Shown piece after piece: positions 5,781 to 12,740 of a DNA stretch of 12,983 nt. The position numbers and the translations under genes are program-made. Location of the stretch: NCBI GenBank assembly GCA_964250215.1, contig CAXUEX010000079.1, forward strand, positions 1-12,983, in the 5' to 3' direction. The DNA is from DAIDJM01 sp964250215 (GTDB taxonomy: Bacteria; Pseudomonadota; Alphaproteobacteria; Acetobacterales; Acetobacteraceae). Position 1 is the first letter of the stretch. Every line of letters begins with the position of its first letter. The notes beneath the pieces are model-generated. The model made no database searches. It saw nothing but the letters and a program-made list of their open reading frames with translations, and was not told the origin of the DNA.

Positions 5781-6652
5781 GCGGTGGTGCGGTTCCGGCC
5801 TGGCCTTCCTACACCGGCAGCGCGCAGGTTGTGGGCAGCAGCGCGAGCGGGCGGGTGACGGTGTATGTCGATCCTTCGCTGGGCGATGCGGGGTTGCAGA
5901 ATGCGCAGGCGCTGCTGGGCGATGCGGACCGGATCGTGGGCGCGAACGATGCGATCTTCGGCAGCGGTTCGGGTTCGGTGAGCGTGATCGTGTTCGCGCT
6001 GGGCGGGGCGACCGACGGCACCGGCGGGGCCGACCATGGCGCGTGCGACTACGTGAACGGCGCGGCCATCGAGGTGGATGCGGCGCTGGGCAGCACGGCG
6101 CGGATCGGCGCGCTGTTCGAGGCGGAACTTTCCGAGTGCAACATGGGCGGCAATGTGTGCGGCCAGAGCACTGGCGAAGCGCTTTCGCGCTGGTGCGCTG
6201 CCGTAACCAGCGGCAATGCGCTGACGGATTTTGCCACCGCGCCCACCTGGTATGCGCAAGGCACGCCGGACTGGGTGAGCCAGACCGAGGGCACCGACCA
6301 AGACGCGGTGAGCATCGGCTGCGGCATGGCGTTCCTCTCGTGGCTGCTGAGCCAGAACATTGCGTTGCCGGCGGTGGCGCAGGGGCTGGTGGCGCTGGGC
6401 AATTCTGGCACGTTTGCGCAACTATATGGCAACCTCACCGGCAACGATCCGGCCAGCGCGTTTGCCACGTTCATGACGGCCGTGCAGGGCTTGGCGAATG
6501 GCGTGACGTCCGACGATCCGTTCGGCGCGTTGCCGGCGGCCGTGGGCGCGATGGCCGGTGCGCCGGCCGCGCCGATGGGTTTGGCGCTTTCGCCATTGCC
6601 GGCGCCCGATCCGGCTTGCTGGAAATCGCACCGGCTGCGGATTTTGGGATAG
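5777..6652 (+). CDS. Uncharacterised protein, 291 residues, six cysteines
   Basis: I cannot assign a function. Starting from TTG (5777) behind AGGAGGG, the protein has 291 residues and no obvious signal peptide or membrane helix. It has a beta-rich start ('RVTVYVDPSL' 26-35, 'SVSVIVFALGG' 68-78), then a well-structured middle: 'DGTGGADHGACDYV' (80-93), 'ALFEAELSEC' (112-121), 'CGQSTGEALSRWCAAV' (128-143), 'DWVSQTEGTDQDAVSIGCGMAFLSWL' split over 165-190. Six Cys fall at 90, 121, 128, 140, 182 and 281. The tail from 257 is Ala/Pro-rich. The middle block looks conserved, as if around an active site with E116/E120 and H87, but no HExxH or other known catalytic motif is present. The strong Shine-Dalgarno and overlap with radC support real expression. 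Many Cys without a leader is odd: it may be cytoplasmic or leave by a non-classical route. Confidence 0.75.
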   Translation: MSGGAVPAWPSYTGSAQVVGSSASGRVTVYVDPSLGDAGLQNAQALLGDADRIVGANDAIFGSGSGSVSVIVFALGGATDGTGGADHGACDYVNGAAIEVDAALGSTARIGALFEAELSECNMGGNVCGQSTGEALSRWCAAVTSGNALTDFATAPTWYAQGTPDWVSQTEGTDQDAVSIGCGMAFLSWLLSQNIALPAVAQGLVALGNSGTFAQLYGNLTGNDPASAFATFMTAVQGLANGVTSDDPFGALPAAVGAMAGAPAAPMGLALSPLPAPDPACWKSHRLRILG

Positions 6653-6661
6653 GCTGAGCCA

Positions 6662-7240
6662 ATGGTTTCGCTGGCCAAGCTGCCGGTGCGCATGACGGTG
6701 GCGGAGTTCCTCAACTGGGATCCGGACGATTGCCGGCGTTATCAGTTGGTGGATGGCGAGCCGCGCTGCATGGCGCCGACCAGCCCGGCGCATGGCATCC
6801 TGGTCGCCGAACTGAGCCGGCGGATCGGCAATCATTTGCGCGACTCTGGCCGAGGCTGTCGGGTGGTGGTGGCGCCGGGCGTGTTGCCGCAGGTGCTCTC
6901 GGCCCACAATTTTCGCATTCCGGACGTGGCAGTAAGCTGCGCGCCCATTCCCGCGACCGGCCAGATTCTGCCGGAGCCGCTGCTGATCGTGGAGATGCTG
7001 TCGCCCAGCAACAAGCGCGAAACCTGGAGCAACGTGTGGGCCTATACGAGCATCGCGAGCGTGCGGGAAATCCTGGTTTTGCGCGCTGACCGCGTAGAGG
7101 CCGAATTACTGCGCCGCGGCGCTGACGGGCGATGGCCGGAGCGTGCGGAGATGGTTACCGCCCGGCTGGAGTTGCGCAGCATCGCATTCGGCGTGGATTT
7201 GGCGGAACTGTTCGAGGGGACTGGCGTGGAAGCTGCCTGA
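6662..7240 (+). CDS. Uma2-family (DUF820) nuclease-like protein
   Basis: This 192-residue protein belongs to the Uma2/DUF820 family, predicted PD-(D/E)XK-fold nucleases often found in many copies and linked to mobile DNA. The family features are 'MTVAEFLNW' (11-19), 'RYQLVDGEP' (26-34), 'FRIPDVAVS' (84-92) with D88, and 'LIVEMLSPSNKRE' (108-120) with E111. The region ends with 'YTSIASVREILVL' (128-140). In many family members a Lys stands four residues before that Tyr; here it is Asn124, as in a subgroup I recall, so its cleavage activity is uncertain. ATG at 6662 lies nine bases after the preceding gene, behind a modest GGATAGG. It is the last plus-strand gene before the convergent operon. 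Confidence 0.85.
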   Translation: MVSLAKLPVRMTVAEFLNWDPDDCRRYQLVDGEPRCMAPTSPAHGILVAELSRRIGNHLRDSGRGCRVVVAPGVLPQVLSAHNFRIPDVAVSCAPIPATGQILPEPLLIVEMLSPSNKRETWSNVWAYTSIASVREILVLRADRVEAELLRRGADGRWPERAEMVTARLELRSIAFGVDLAELFEGTGVEAA

Positions 7241-7261
7241 AAAATTGTCAGCCAGCACGCC
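7223..7261. terminator. Weak candidate terminator hairpin between convergent genes
   Basis: GGCGTG (7223-7228) and GCTG (7232-7235) pair with CAGC (7249-7252) and CACGCC (7256-7261), leaving a 3x3 internal loop and a 13-base loop containing AAAAATT. It spans the end of the Uma2-family gene and reaches to within 15 bases of the serS stop. It is symmetrical enough to work on both strands, but no T-run follows on either side, so the assignment is weak. Confidence 0.25.
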
Positions 7262-7275
7262 ACTTCCGAGCACGG

Positions 7276-8556
7276 TTAGGCCGTTCGGGAAACGCGCTCT
7301 GCGCCCGCCATGTAAGGGAGCAACGCTTCCGGCACCGCGATCGAGCCGTCGGGCTGCTGGTGGTTTTCCATCACCGCGATCAGGGCGCGGCCCACCGCGA
7401 CGCCGGAGCCGTTCAGCGTGTGCACGGGCAGCACCGTCTTGCCGTCCGCGGCGCCGCGGAAGCGCGCGTTCATGCGCCTGGCCTGGAAGGCGCGGGTGTT
7501 GCTGCAACTGCTGATTTCGCGGAACATGCCTTGGCCGGGCAGCCACACTTCGAGATCGAAAGTTTTTGCGGCACCGAAACCGGTGTCGCCGGCGCAGAGT
7601 AACAGGCGGCGATACGGCAGGTTCAATCGTTCCAATACCGTCTCCGCGCAGCGCGTCATGCGTTCGTGCTCGGCATCGCTGTGGTCGGGGTGGGCGATGC
7701 TGACCAATTCCACCTTGCGGAACTGGTGCTGGCGCATCATGCCGCGCGTGTCACGGCCGGCGGCGCCGGCTTCGCTGCGGAAACATTCGCTGAGCGCGGC
7801 CAGGCGCAGCGGCAACGCCGCTTCGGCCAGGATTTCGCCGGCGACGAGATTGGTGAGCGCCACTTCCGCCGTGGGGATCAGCCATCTGCCGTCGGTGGTG
7901 CAGAACAGGTCCTCGGCGAATTTCGGGAGCTGGCCGGTGCCGTAGGCGGCAGCGTCGTTCACCAGCAGCGGCACGGCGGTTTCCTGATAGCCATGTTCGC
8001 GCACGTGCAGATCGAGCATGAACTGGCCCAGCGCGCGTTCCAGCCGGGCGAGGCCGCCGCGCAGCACGGTGAAGCGGCTGCCGGCGATTTTCGCGGCGCG
8101 CTCGAAATCCATCTGTTCGAGCGCTTCGCCCAACTCGACATGCTGTTTTGGAGAAAAATCGAAGTGGCGCGGCGTGCCCCAGCGCTTCAGCTCGACATTC
8201 GCGCGTTCGTCGGCGCCGTTTGGCACGTCGGCATCGAGCGTGTTGGGCAGCGCTTCAAGCACGGCGCGGGTTTCGGCTTCCACCGTGGCGGCGCGCGCTT
8301 CCAGCGTTTCCATCTCGCCACGCAGCGCCGTGGCTTCGGCTTCCAGCGCGGCGGTATCGGCGCCTTCGCGTTTGCGCTGGCCGATGCCGCGCGCCAATTC
8401 GTTGCGGCGCGCCTGTTTCTCCTGCAACGCGGTTTGCGCGGCGCGGCGGGCGGCATCCAGCGCCATGATTTCGCCCGCGCGTGCGGGCAGCGAGCGACGG
8501 GCGAGCGCCGCGTCGAACGAATCGGGATCGGCGCGGATGGCGCGGATGTCGTGCAT
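7276..8556 (-). CDS. serS: Seryl-tRNA synthetase
   Basis: This class II synthetase charges tRNA-Ser (and tRNA-Sec where present) with serine. The 426-residue protein starts 'MHDIRAIRADPDSF' and has the N-terminal coiled-coil tRNA-binding arm at about residues 30-105. The catalytic domain shows the serine-site 'TAEV' (229-232), motif 2 'SECFRSEAG' (256-264) with the following Arg, 'FREISSCSNTRAFQARR' (345-361) and motif 3 'GSGVAVGRALIAVMEN' (383-398). Length and motifs are normal. The frame is open well upstream into tatC, but the Met at 8556 matches the family N-terminus, and its ATG overlaps the tatC stop as TGATG. It is the last gene of the eight-gene minus-strand operon, and ends 35 bases from the convergent Uma2-family gene. 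Confidence 0.97.
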   Translation of the reverse strand: MHDIRAIRADPDSFDAALARRSLPARAGEIMALDAARRAAQTALQEKQARRNELARGIGQRKREGADTAALEAEATALRGEMETLEARAATVEAETRAVLEALPNTLDADVPNGADERANVELKRWGTPRHFDFSPKQHVELGEALEQMDFERAAKIAGSRFTVLRGGLARLERALGQFMLDLHVREHGYQETAVPLLVNDAAAYGTGQLPKFAEDLFCTTDGRWLIPTAEVALTNLVAGEILAEAALPLRLAALSECFRSEAGAAGRDTRGMMRQHQFRKVELVSIAHPDHSDAEHERMTRCAETVLERLNLPYRRLLLCAGDTGFGAAKTFDLEVWLPGQGMFREISSCSNTRAFQARRMNARFRGAADGKTVLPVHTLNGSGVAVGRALIAVMENHQQPDGSIAVPEALLPYMAGAERVSRTA

Positions 8557-9347
8557 CAGGTCTCGGCCGCCGCCTGGGGCTCCACCATGCGCGCGGCGAG
8601 AATGGAAATTTCGTAGAGGCCGATGAGCGGAACGGCCAGGCCGGTCATGGTGATCACGTCGGGCGGCGTGAGGATGGCGGCCAGGATGAAGCAGCCGACA
8701 TAGGCGTAGCGGCGATATTTTTTCAGCGTGCGCGAGGTGATCAGGCCGACGCGGGCGCACAGGCTGAGCGCCACCGGCAGTTCGAAGGCGATGCCGAAGG
8801 CCATGATGAGTTTCATCACCAGCGCGAGATATTCGCTGACCTTGGCCTGCAACTGAATCTGCAGCCCATCGTGGCCGCCGGGAGTTTCGAAACTCAGGAA
8901 AAAGCGCCACGCGAAGGGAAACACGAAATAATAGGCCAGCGCGGCGCCGCAGACGAACAGCACTGGGGTGGCGACCAGGAACGGCAGGAACGCGCGTTTT
9001 TCGCTGCGGTACAGGCCGGGGGCGATGAACTTCCAGATCTGCGTGGAAACCACGGGAAAGGAGACGAACATCGCGCCGAAGAACGCCACCTTCACGTAGG
9101 TGAAAAAAGCTTCGTAGAGCGCCGTGTAGATCAAATGCGGCTGTTCGCCCTTGGCGCGCATGATGTTCGCGAGCGGCCGCGCGAGAAAGCGGTAGATGCC
9201 GCCGGAGAAATAATAACAGACGGCGAACGCGATGGCGAAGGCGAGCATCGACCAGAGCAGCCGGCGGCGCAGCTCCGCCAGATGTTCCAGCAGCGGCATG
9301 GGCTGATCATTGATGCTGTCCTCCGTCGGAGGCTTGCGGCGGGGCAT
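8556..9347 (-). CDS. tatC: Sec-independent protein translocase TatC
   Basis: TatC is the inner-membrane receptor that binds twin-arginine signal peptides together with TatB and starts export of folded proteins. The 263-residue product has six predicted hydrophobic segments. The signal-peptide-binding loop 'MPLLEHLAELRRRL' (17-30) holds E25, matching E. coli E15. 'IAPGLYRSEKR' (108-118) holds E116, matching E103, and 'FGIAFELPV' (184-192) holds E189, matching E170. The N-terminus has about ten extra polar residues. It starts three bases after the tatB stop and its own stop overlaps the serS start. All key residues are present, so it should work, but a TatA partner must be encoded elsewhere. 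Confidence 0.96.
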   Translation of the reverse strand: MPRRKPPTEDSINDQPMPLLEHLAELRRRLLWSMLAFAIAFAVCYYFSGGIYRFLARPLANIMRAKGEQPHLIYTALYEAFFTYVKVAFFGAMFVSFPVVSTQIWKFIAPGLYRSEKRAFLPFLVATPVLFVCGAALAYYFVFPFAWRFFLSFETPGGHDGLQIQLQAKVSEYLALVMKLIMAFGIAFELPVALSLCARVGLITSRTLKKYRRYAYVGCFILAAILTPPDVITMTGLAVPLIGLYEISILAARMVEPQAAAET

Positions 9348-9350
9348 GGA

Positions 9351-9785
9351 TCAGCCGGTGTGCTCCGGCGGCAGGAAAGCCGGCGGTTCGGGCGCGTCGG
9401 CGGCTTGCGGCGGGATGAAATCGGGTGCCGGGCCGGAGGGCGTTGCGGGGAATGCCGGGAATTGCGGGGCGGCTACGGGTGGCACCGGGTGGGCGCGAAA
9501 CGGATCGTCGAAGCGGCGGGGCAGCGCGCGGTCGGGGTCGATGGCGTTTTCGATCGTGCTGCGCAAATTCATGCCGCGGATGTCGCGGAAGGTGGATTGC
9601 ACGTCGTGCAGATCCGCCTCGCGCATCATGTCGTCCACGTGATGCTGAAATTCGCCGGCCATGCGGCGCATTTTCTTGATCGCGCCGGAGATGGCGCGAA
9701 TGGCCACCGGCATGTCCTTCGGCCCGATCAGCACGAGGGCGACGACGGCGATCACCGCCAGTTCGGACCAGGAGAAATCAAACAT
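9351..9785 (-). CDS. tatB: Sec-independent protein translocase TatB
   Basis: TatB pairs with TatC in the signal-peptide receptor complex at the inner membrane. The 144-residue protein has the typical start 'MFDFSWSELAVIAVVALVLI' with E8 in the membrane helix (about 5-21). The hinge 'GPKDMP' (21-26) follows, then a charged amphipathic helix (about 27-70) and a long Pro/Ala-rich tail. The 'FDFSW' start, the GPKD hinge and the length mark it as TatB rather than the shorter TatA. A GGAG lies about ten bases before the ATG. The gene overlaps scpB by eight bases, leaving no room for tatA, which commonly precedes tatB in other alphaproteobacteria. Confidence 0.93.
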   Translation of the reverse strand: MFDFSWSELAVIAVVALVLIGPKDMPVAIRAISGAIKKMRRMAGEFQHHVDDMMREADLHDVQSTFRDIRGMNLRSTIENAIDPDRALPRRFDDPFRAHPVPPVAAPQFPAFPATPSGPAPDFIPPQAADAPEPPAFLPPEHTG

Positions 9786-10335
9786 TCGAATCGGGCTCCG
9801 GCGGGGTGCCGCCTGCTTGTTCTTCCAGCACGAGCTCTTCGCGCTTCGGCAATTCCTTGAGATCCTTCAGGCCGAATTGCGCGAGGAACGCGGGCGCGGT
9901 GGCCCAGAGGATCGGCCGGCCCGGCACTTCCTTGTGGCCGGCGCTGCGGATGAGCTCGGCTTCCAGCAACGTATCGAGCGTGGTTTGCGAGAGCGCGGCG
10001 CCGCGCATTTCCTCGATATCGGCGCGGGTGACGGGCTGGTGCCAGGCGATTATGGCCAGCACTTCCATGGCGACGCGCGGCAGCCGGCGCGGGCGCGGGA
10101 TGATGCGCGTGAGGCGCGGGGCGAGATCGGGCGCGGTGCGGAATTGCCAGCCGCCGCCGATTTCGGCGAGTTCCACGCCGCGGCCGGCGAAGCGCGACTG
10201 CACCGCACGCAGCACGGAATCGGCGTCCGCATCCTCGGGCAGCAGGCCGGAGAGCGTGCGCGCGGGCACCGGCTCGGCGCTGGCGAACACCAGGGCTTCG
10301 GCCAGGCGCAGATGGTCGTCGGCGATGCCGCTCAT
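9778..10335 (-). CDS. scpB: Segregation and condensation protein B
   Basis: ScpB is the kite-type partner of SMC and ScpA in the chromosome-condensing complex. The 185-residue protein has the expected two winged-helix domains, roughly residues 8-75 and 85-155. The second carries the conserved 'EVLAIIAWHQPVTRADIEEMRG' region (91-112) and 'GRPILWATAPAFLAQFGL' (139-156), ending at 'LKELPKREEL'. The Gly/Pro-rich tail is short. The ATG overlaps the scpA stop by four bases (10332-10335), and the stop runs into the tatB start. Coupling to scpA fits the stoichiometric need of the complex. smc itself is not in the window. Confidence 0.95.
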   Translation of the reverse strand: MSGIADDHLRLAEALVFASAEPVPARTLSGLLPEDADADSVLRAVQSRFAGRGVELAEIGGGWQFRTAPDLAPRLTRIIPRPRRLPRVAMEVLAIIAWHQPVTRADIEEMRGAALSQTTLDTLLEAELIRSAGHKEVPGRPILWATAPAFLAQFGLKDLKELPKREELVLEEQAGGTPPEPDSNV

Positions 10336-11072
10336 CCTGCCGCGGCCGCCACCAGGATGGGAGCGAAGGGGGCATCCTGGCGCAGTTGCGCGCCGCCGCC
10401 GCGCGCCAGTTCCAGGGAGGCAACGAGCGTGCTGGCGATGGCGGCGCGGCGCTCCAGCCCGCTCAGATGGTCAGGCAGGAAACGTTCCAGCATCGTCCAT
10501 CCCGGTAGCACCCCGAGTGTGGCGGAAAGCCGCTGCAGCGCGTCCTGCACCGACCAGAAATTGAAGGTGAGCTGCTTCGGCGCGTAGGTGCGGCGGGCGG
10601 CGACGCGGCGCATGGCTTCCAGATAGCCGCGCAGCAGCGCCGGCAAATCCGCGCGGATACCGGAACAATCGTATTCGATCAGCGCTTCCGGCGCGCCGCG
10701 CGCGAACACCGCTTCGCCCAGAATCGGGCGTTGACCGAGCCACGCGGCGGCGGCGCGCATCCGGGTCAGGGCCTGCAATCGTTCGGCCAGGTTCTCGGCG
10801 CCGGCTTCGGCTTCCGGCTCGATCGCTTCGGGCAGCAGCAGGCGGGATTTCAGCCAGGCGAGCCAGGCAGCCATCACCAGCCATTCGGCCGCGAGTTCCA
10901 GCCGGATTCGGCGCAGATCTTCGATGACCGCGAGATACTGATCGGCGAGCGTGACCATGGAAATGCGCGCCAGATCCACTTTCTGCGCGCGCGCGAGATC
11001 GAGCAGCATATCGAGCGGCCCGTCGAAGCCGTCGAGCCGCAGGATCAGCGTGGCCGGTTCAGATATCGGCAT
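10332..11072 (-). CDS. scpA: Segregation and condensation protein A
   Basis: ScpA is the kleisin that bridges the SMC dimer and binds ScpB to condense and separate chromosomes. The 246-residue protein shows the N-terminal kleisin signature 'FDGPLDMLLDLARAQKVDL' (16-34) that contacts the SMC neck. The conserved 'WLAWLKSRLLLP' is at 70-81, an acidic stretch (82-94) follows, and a C-terminal winged-helix region lies at about 160-225. The length is ordinary for alphaproteobacteria. The ATG at 11072 lies within the 3' end of the site-2 protease gene (14-base overlap), and the stop overlaps scpB by four bases. Confidence 0.95.
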   Translation of the reverse strand: MPISEPATLILRLDGFDGPLDMLLDLARAQKVDLARISMVTLADQYLAVIEDLRRIRLELAAEWLVMAAWLAWLKSRLLLPEAIEPEAEAGAENLAERLQALTRMRAAAAWLGQRPILGEAVFARGAPEALIEYDCSGIRADLPALLRGYLEAMRRVAARRTYAPKQLTFNFWSVQDALQRLSATLGVLPGWTMLERFLPDHLSGLERRAAIASTLVASLELARGGGAQLRQDAPFAPILVAAAAG

Positions 11073-11754
11073 GGGGCACGCCGGCGAGGCGCAGCATGGC
11101 GGAATATGTCCAGCTCACAACCGGAACAAGATATTGCTGCACCGGATCGACATGGATGCCCTGCTCGCGCAGCAGCGCGGGGATGAACAGCAGCGCCATG
11201 ACGATCAGGATGCCGTAGCGCTCCAGCCCCGCCCAGGCGCGCGCGAGCGGCAGCGGCAACAGGCCGACCGCGATGCGGCCGCCATCCAGCGGCGGGATGG
11301 GCAGCAGGTTGAACAGGCCGAGCACGAGGTTCAGCGTGATGAACGTGTCGAGCGCGGCCACCACGCCGTCGGGCAATGCCGCATCGCGGAGCGCGACGAC
11401 GGACAGAAAGGCGAGACAGAAATTCATCAACGGTCCGGCGATGGCGACCAGCGCCATGCCCTGGCGCGGAAAGCGGAATTGCCGCGCATCCACGGGCACC
11501 GGCCGGGCCCAGCCGAACATGAAGATCACGCGGCCGATGGTGAGCAACTGGCTGGCGAGCAGGATGCCGGGCAGCAGCAGCGTGCCGACGCGATCGACGT
11601 GGCGCAGCGGGTTGAGCGATAGCCGGCCGGCGCGGCGGGCGGTGTCGTCGCCCAGCGCGAGCGCCGCCCAGCCATGCGCGAGCTCGTGCAGGATGATGGC
11701 GGTAGCGGCGAGCGCGATCGTAAGCGCGAGCTGCGGCAGCCAAGCGAGGTTCAT
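11059..11754 (-). CDS. Site-2 protease family (M50) zinc metallopeptidase
   Basis: This 231-residue integral membrane protein belongs to the short, PDZ-less branch of M50 site-2 proteases, which cut substrates inside the membrane. The zinc site HELAH (23-27) lies in the first hydrophobic segment. 'FGWARPVPVD' (80-89), 'AGPLMN' (106-111) and 'FNLLPIPPLDGGR' (148-160), with the third ligand D157, complete the family pattern. Several further hydrophobic segments follow. The substrate is unknown. The ATG overlaps the nagZ stop (ATGA) and the 3' end overlaps scpA, so it is firmly in the operon. In many alphaproteobacteria nagZ is directly followed by scpA, so this gene appears as an insertion in a conserved order. 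Confidence 0.93.
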   Translation of the reverse strand: MNLAWLPQLALTIALAATAIILHELAHGWAALALGDDTARRAGRLSLNPLRHVDRVGTLLLPGILLASQLLTIGRVIFMFGWARPVPVDARQFRFPRQGMALVAIAGPLMNFCLAFLSVVALRDAALPDGVVAALDTFITLNLVLGLFNLLPIPPLDGGRIAVGLLPLPLARAWAGLERYGILIVMALLFIPALLREQGIHVDPVQQYLVPVVSWTYSAMLRLAGVPHADI

Positions 11755-12740
11755 GCGAGCAGCCGGTCGCGTTCGGCGGCAAGCGCGGCGGCATCGAGCG
11801 GGGTGCGGCGCGCGGCGGCGAGATCGGCGGCGGGTTGCAGGCGGGCGGCGGTTTCGCGCGGCATGGGGCCGGCGTGACGCAGCACATCCTCACTCTCCTC
11901 CAGCACGCCGGAACCGTGCAGCGCGATGTCGCAGCCGGCGGCCAGCGCGGCGGCGGCGCGTTCGCCGGGGGTGCCGGCGAGGGCCTGCATGGCGAGATCG
12001 TCGGTGACCAGCACCCCGGCGAAGCCGAGCTCGCCGCGGCTCACGCTTTCGATGATGGCGGCCGACTGGGTGGCGGGGCGCATGTCGCGGCTGCTGTAGC
12101 GTATATGCGCGGTCATCATCCAGGGCAGGTCGGCGTTCGCGGCGAAGGGCACAAGGTCGGTGGCCGCGATGTTGTCCAGCACCGGCAATTCCCGGTGGCT
12201 GTCGGCGCGGGCGCGGCCGTGGCCGGGGGCGTGCTTGATCACCGGTTGCAGGCCCGCGGCGAGCAGGCCCTTCGCCATCTGGCGGCCGAGTGCGGCGACG
12301 CGGGCGGGATCGTCCGCGAACGCGCGGTCGCCGATCACCTCGTGCGCGCCGCCCACGTCCAGCACCGGGGCCGCCACCACGTCGAAGCCGGCGCTGGCGC
12401 AATCCAGGCCGATCAACGCGCCGGTGAGCCACGCGGCGCGGTTTGCGGTGGGCATGGGCAGGTCGCCGATTTGGCGGGCGGCGGGGTGGGCGCGCCAATG
12501 CGGCGGGCGCAATCGGGCGACGCGGCCGCCTTCCTGATCCACCATGAGGCGCGCACGGGGCGCGGCGGCGCGGATTTCTGTGATGAGCGCCGCAAGCTGC
12601 TCTGGCGTGTCGATGTTGCGCGCGAACAGGATCAGGCCGGCGGGCTGGAAGCGGCGGAGCAGCGCGGTCTCTGCCGCCAGGAGGGCGGGCCCGGCCAGTC
12701 CGACGATGGCGGGCGACGGACCGGCGTTTTGCGGCGTCAG
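11751..12740 (-). CDS. nagZ: Beta-N-acetylhexosaminidase NagZ (GH3)
   Basis: NagZ is a cytoplasmic glycoside hydrolase family 3 enzyme that removes GlcNAc from anhydromuropeptides during peptidoglycan recycling; its products can signal beta-lactamase induction in some bacteria. 'PAGLILFARNI' (33-43), 'VDQEGGRVARL' (68-78), the substrate loop 'KHAPGHGRARADSH' (169-182, with D180 and H182) and 'VTDDLAMQAL' (245-254, nucleophile D247) are all present. No ATG, GTG or TTG lies in frame between a GTG at 12839, deep in the upstream gene, and the first conserved residues. The best-placed start is CTG at 12740, which overlaps the upstream TGA as CTGA and gives 329 residues, normal for the family. The GTG at 12839 would add 33 Arg-rich residues that are a shadow of the SPOR gene. 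Confidence 0.93.
   Translation of the reverse strand: MTPQNAGPSPAIVGLAGPALLAAETALLRRFQPAGLILFARNIDTPEQLAALITEIRAAAPRARLMVDQEGGRVARLRPPHWRAHPAARQIGDLPMPTANRAAWLTGALIGLDCASAGFDVVAAPVLDVGGAHEVIGDRAFADDPARVAALGRQMAKGLLAAGLQPVIKHAPGHGRARADSHRELPVLDNIAATDLVPFAANADLPWMMTAHIRYSSRDMRPATQSAAIIESVSRGELGFAGVLVTDDLAMQALAGTPGERAAAALAAGCDIALHGSGVLEESEDVLRHAGPMPRETAARLQPAADLAAARRTPLDAAALAAERDRLLA

Noticed and set aside
8557..8910. Extended N-terminus of seryl-tRNA synthetase
   Set aside because: This part overlaps tatC in another frame, and the family N-terminus 'MHDIRAIRADPDSF' starts at 8556.
8481..9860. Long plus-strand open frame (459 codons) opposite tatC and tatB
   Set aside because: Its composition (Gly, Arg, His, Glu, no domain) and position opposite clear Tat genes mark it as a shadow.
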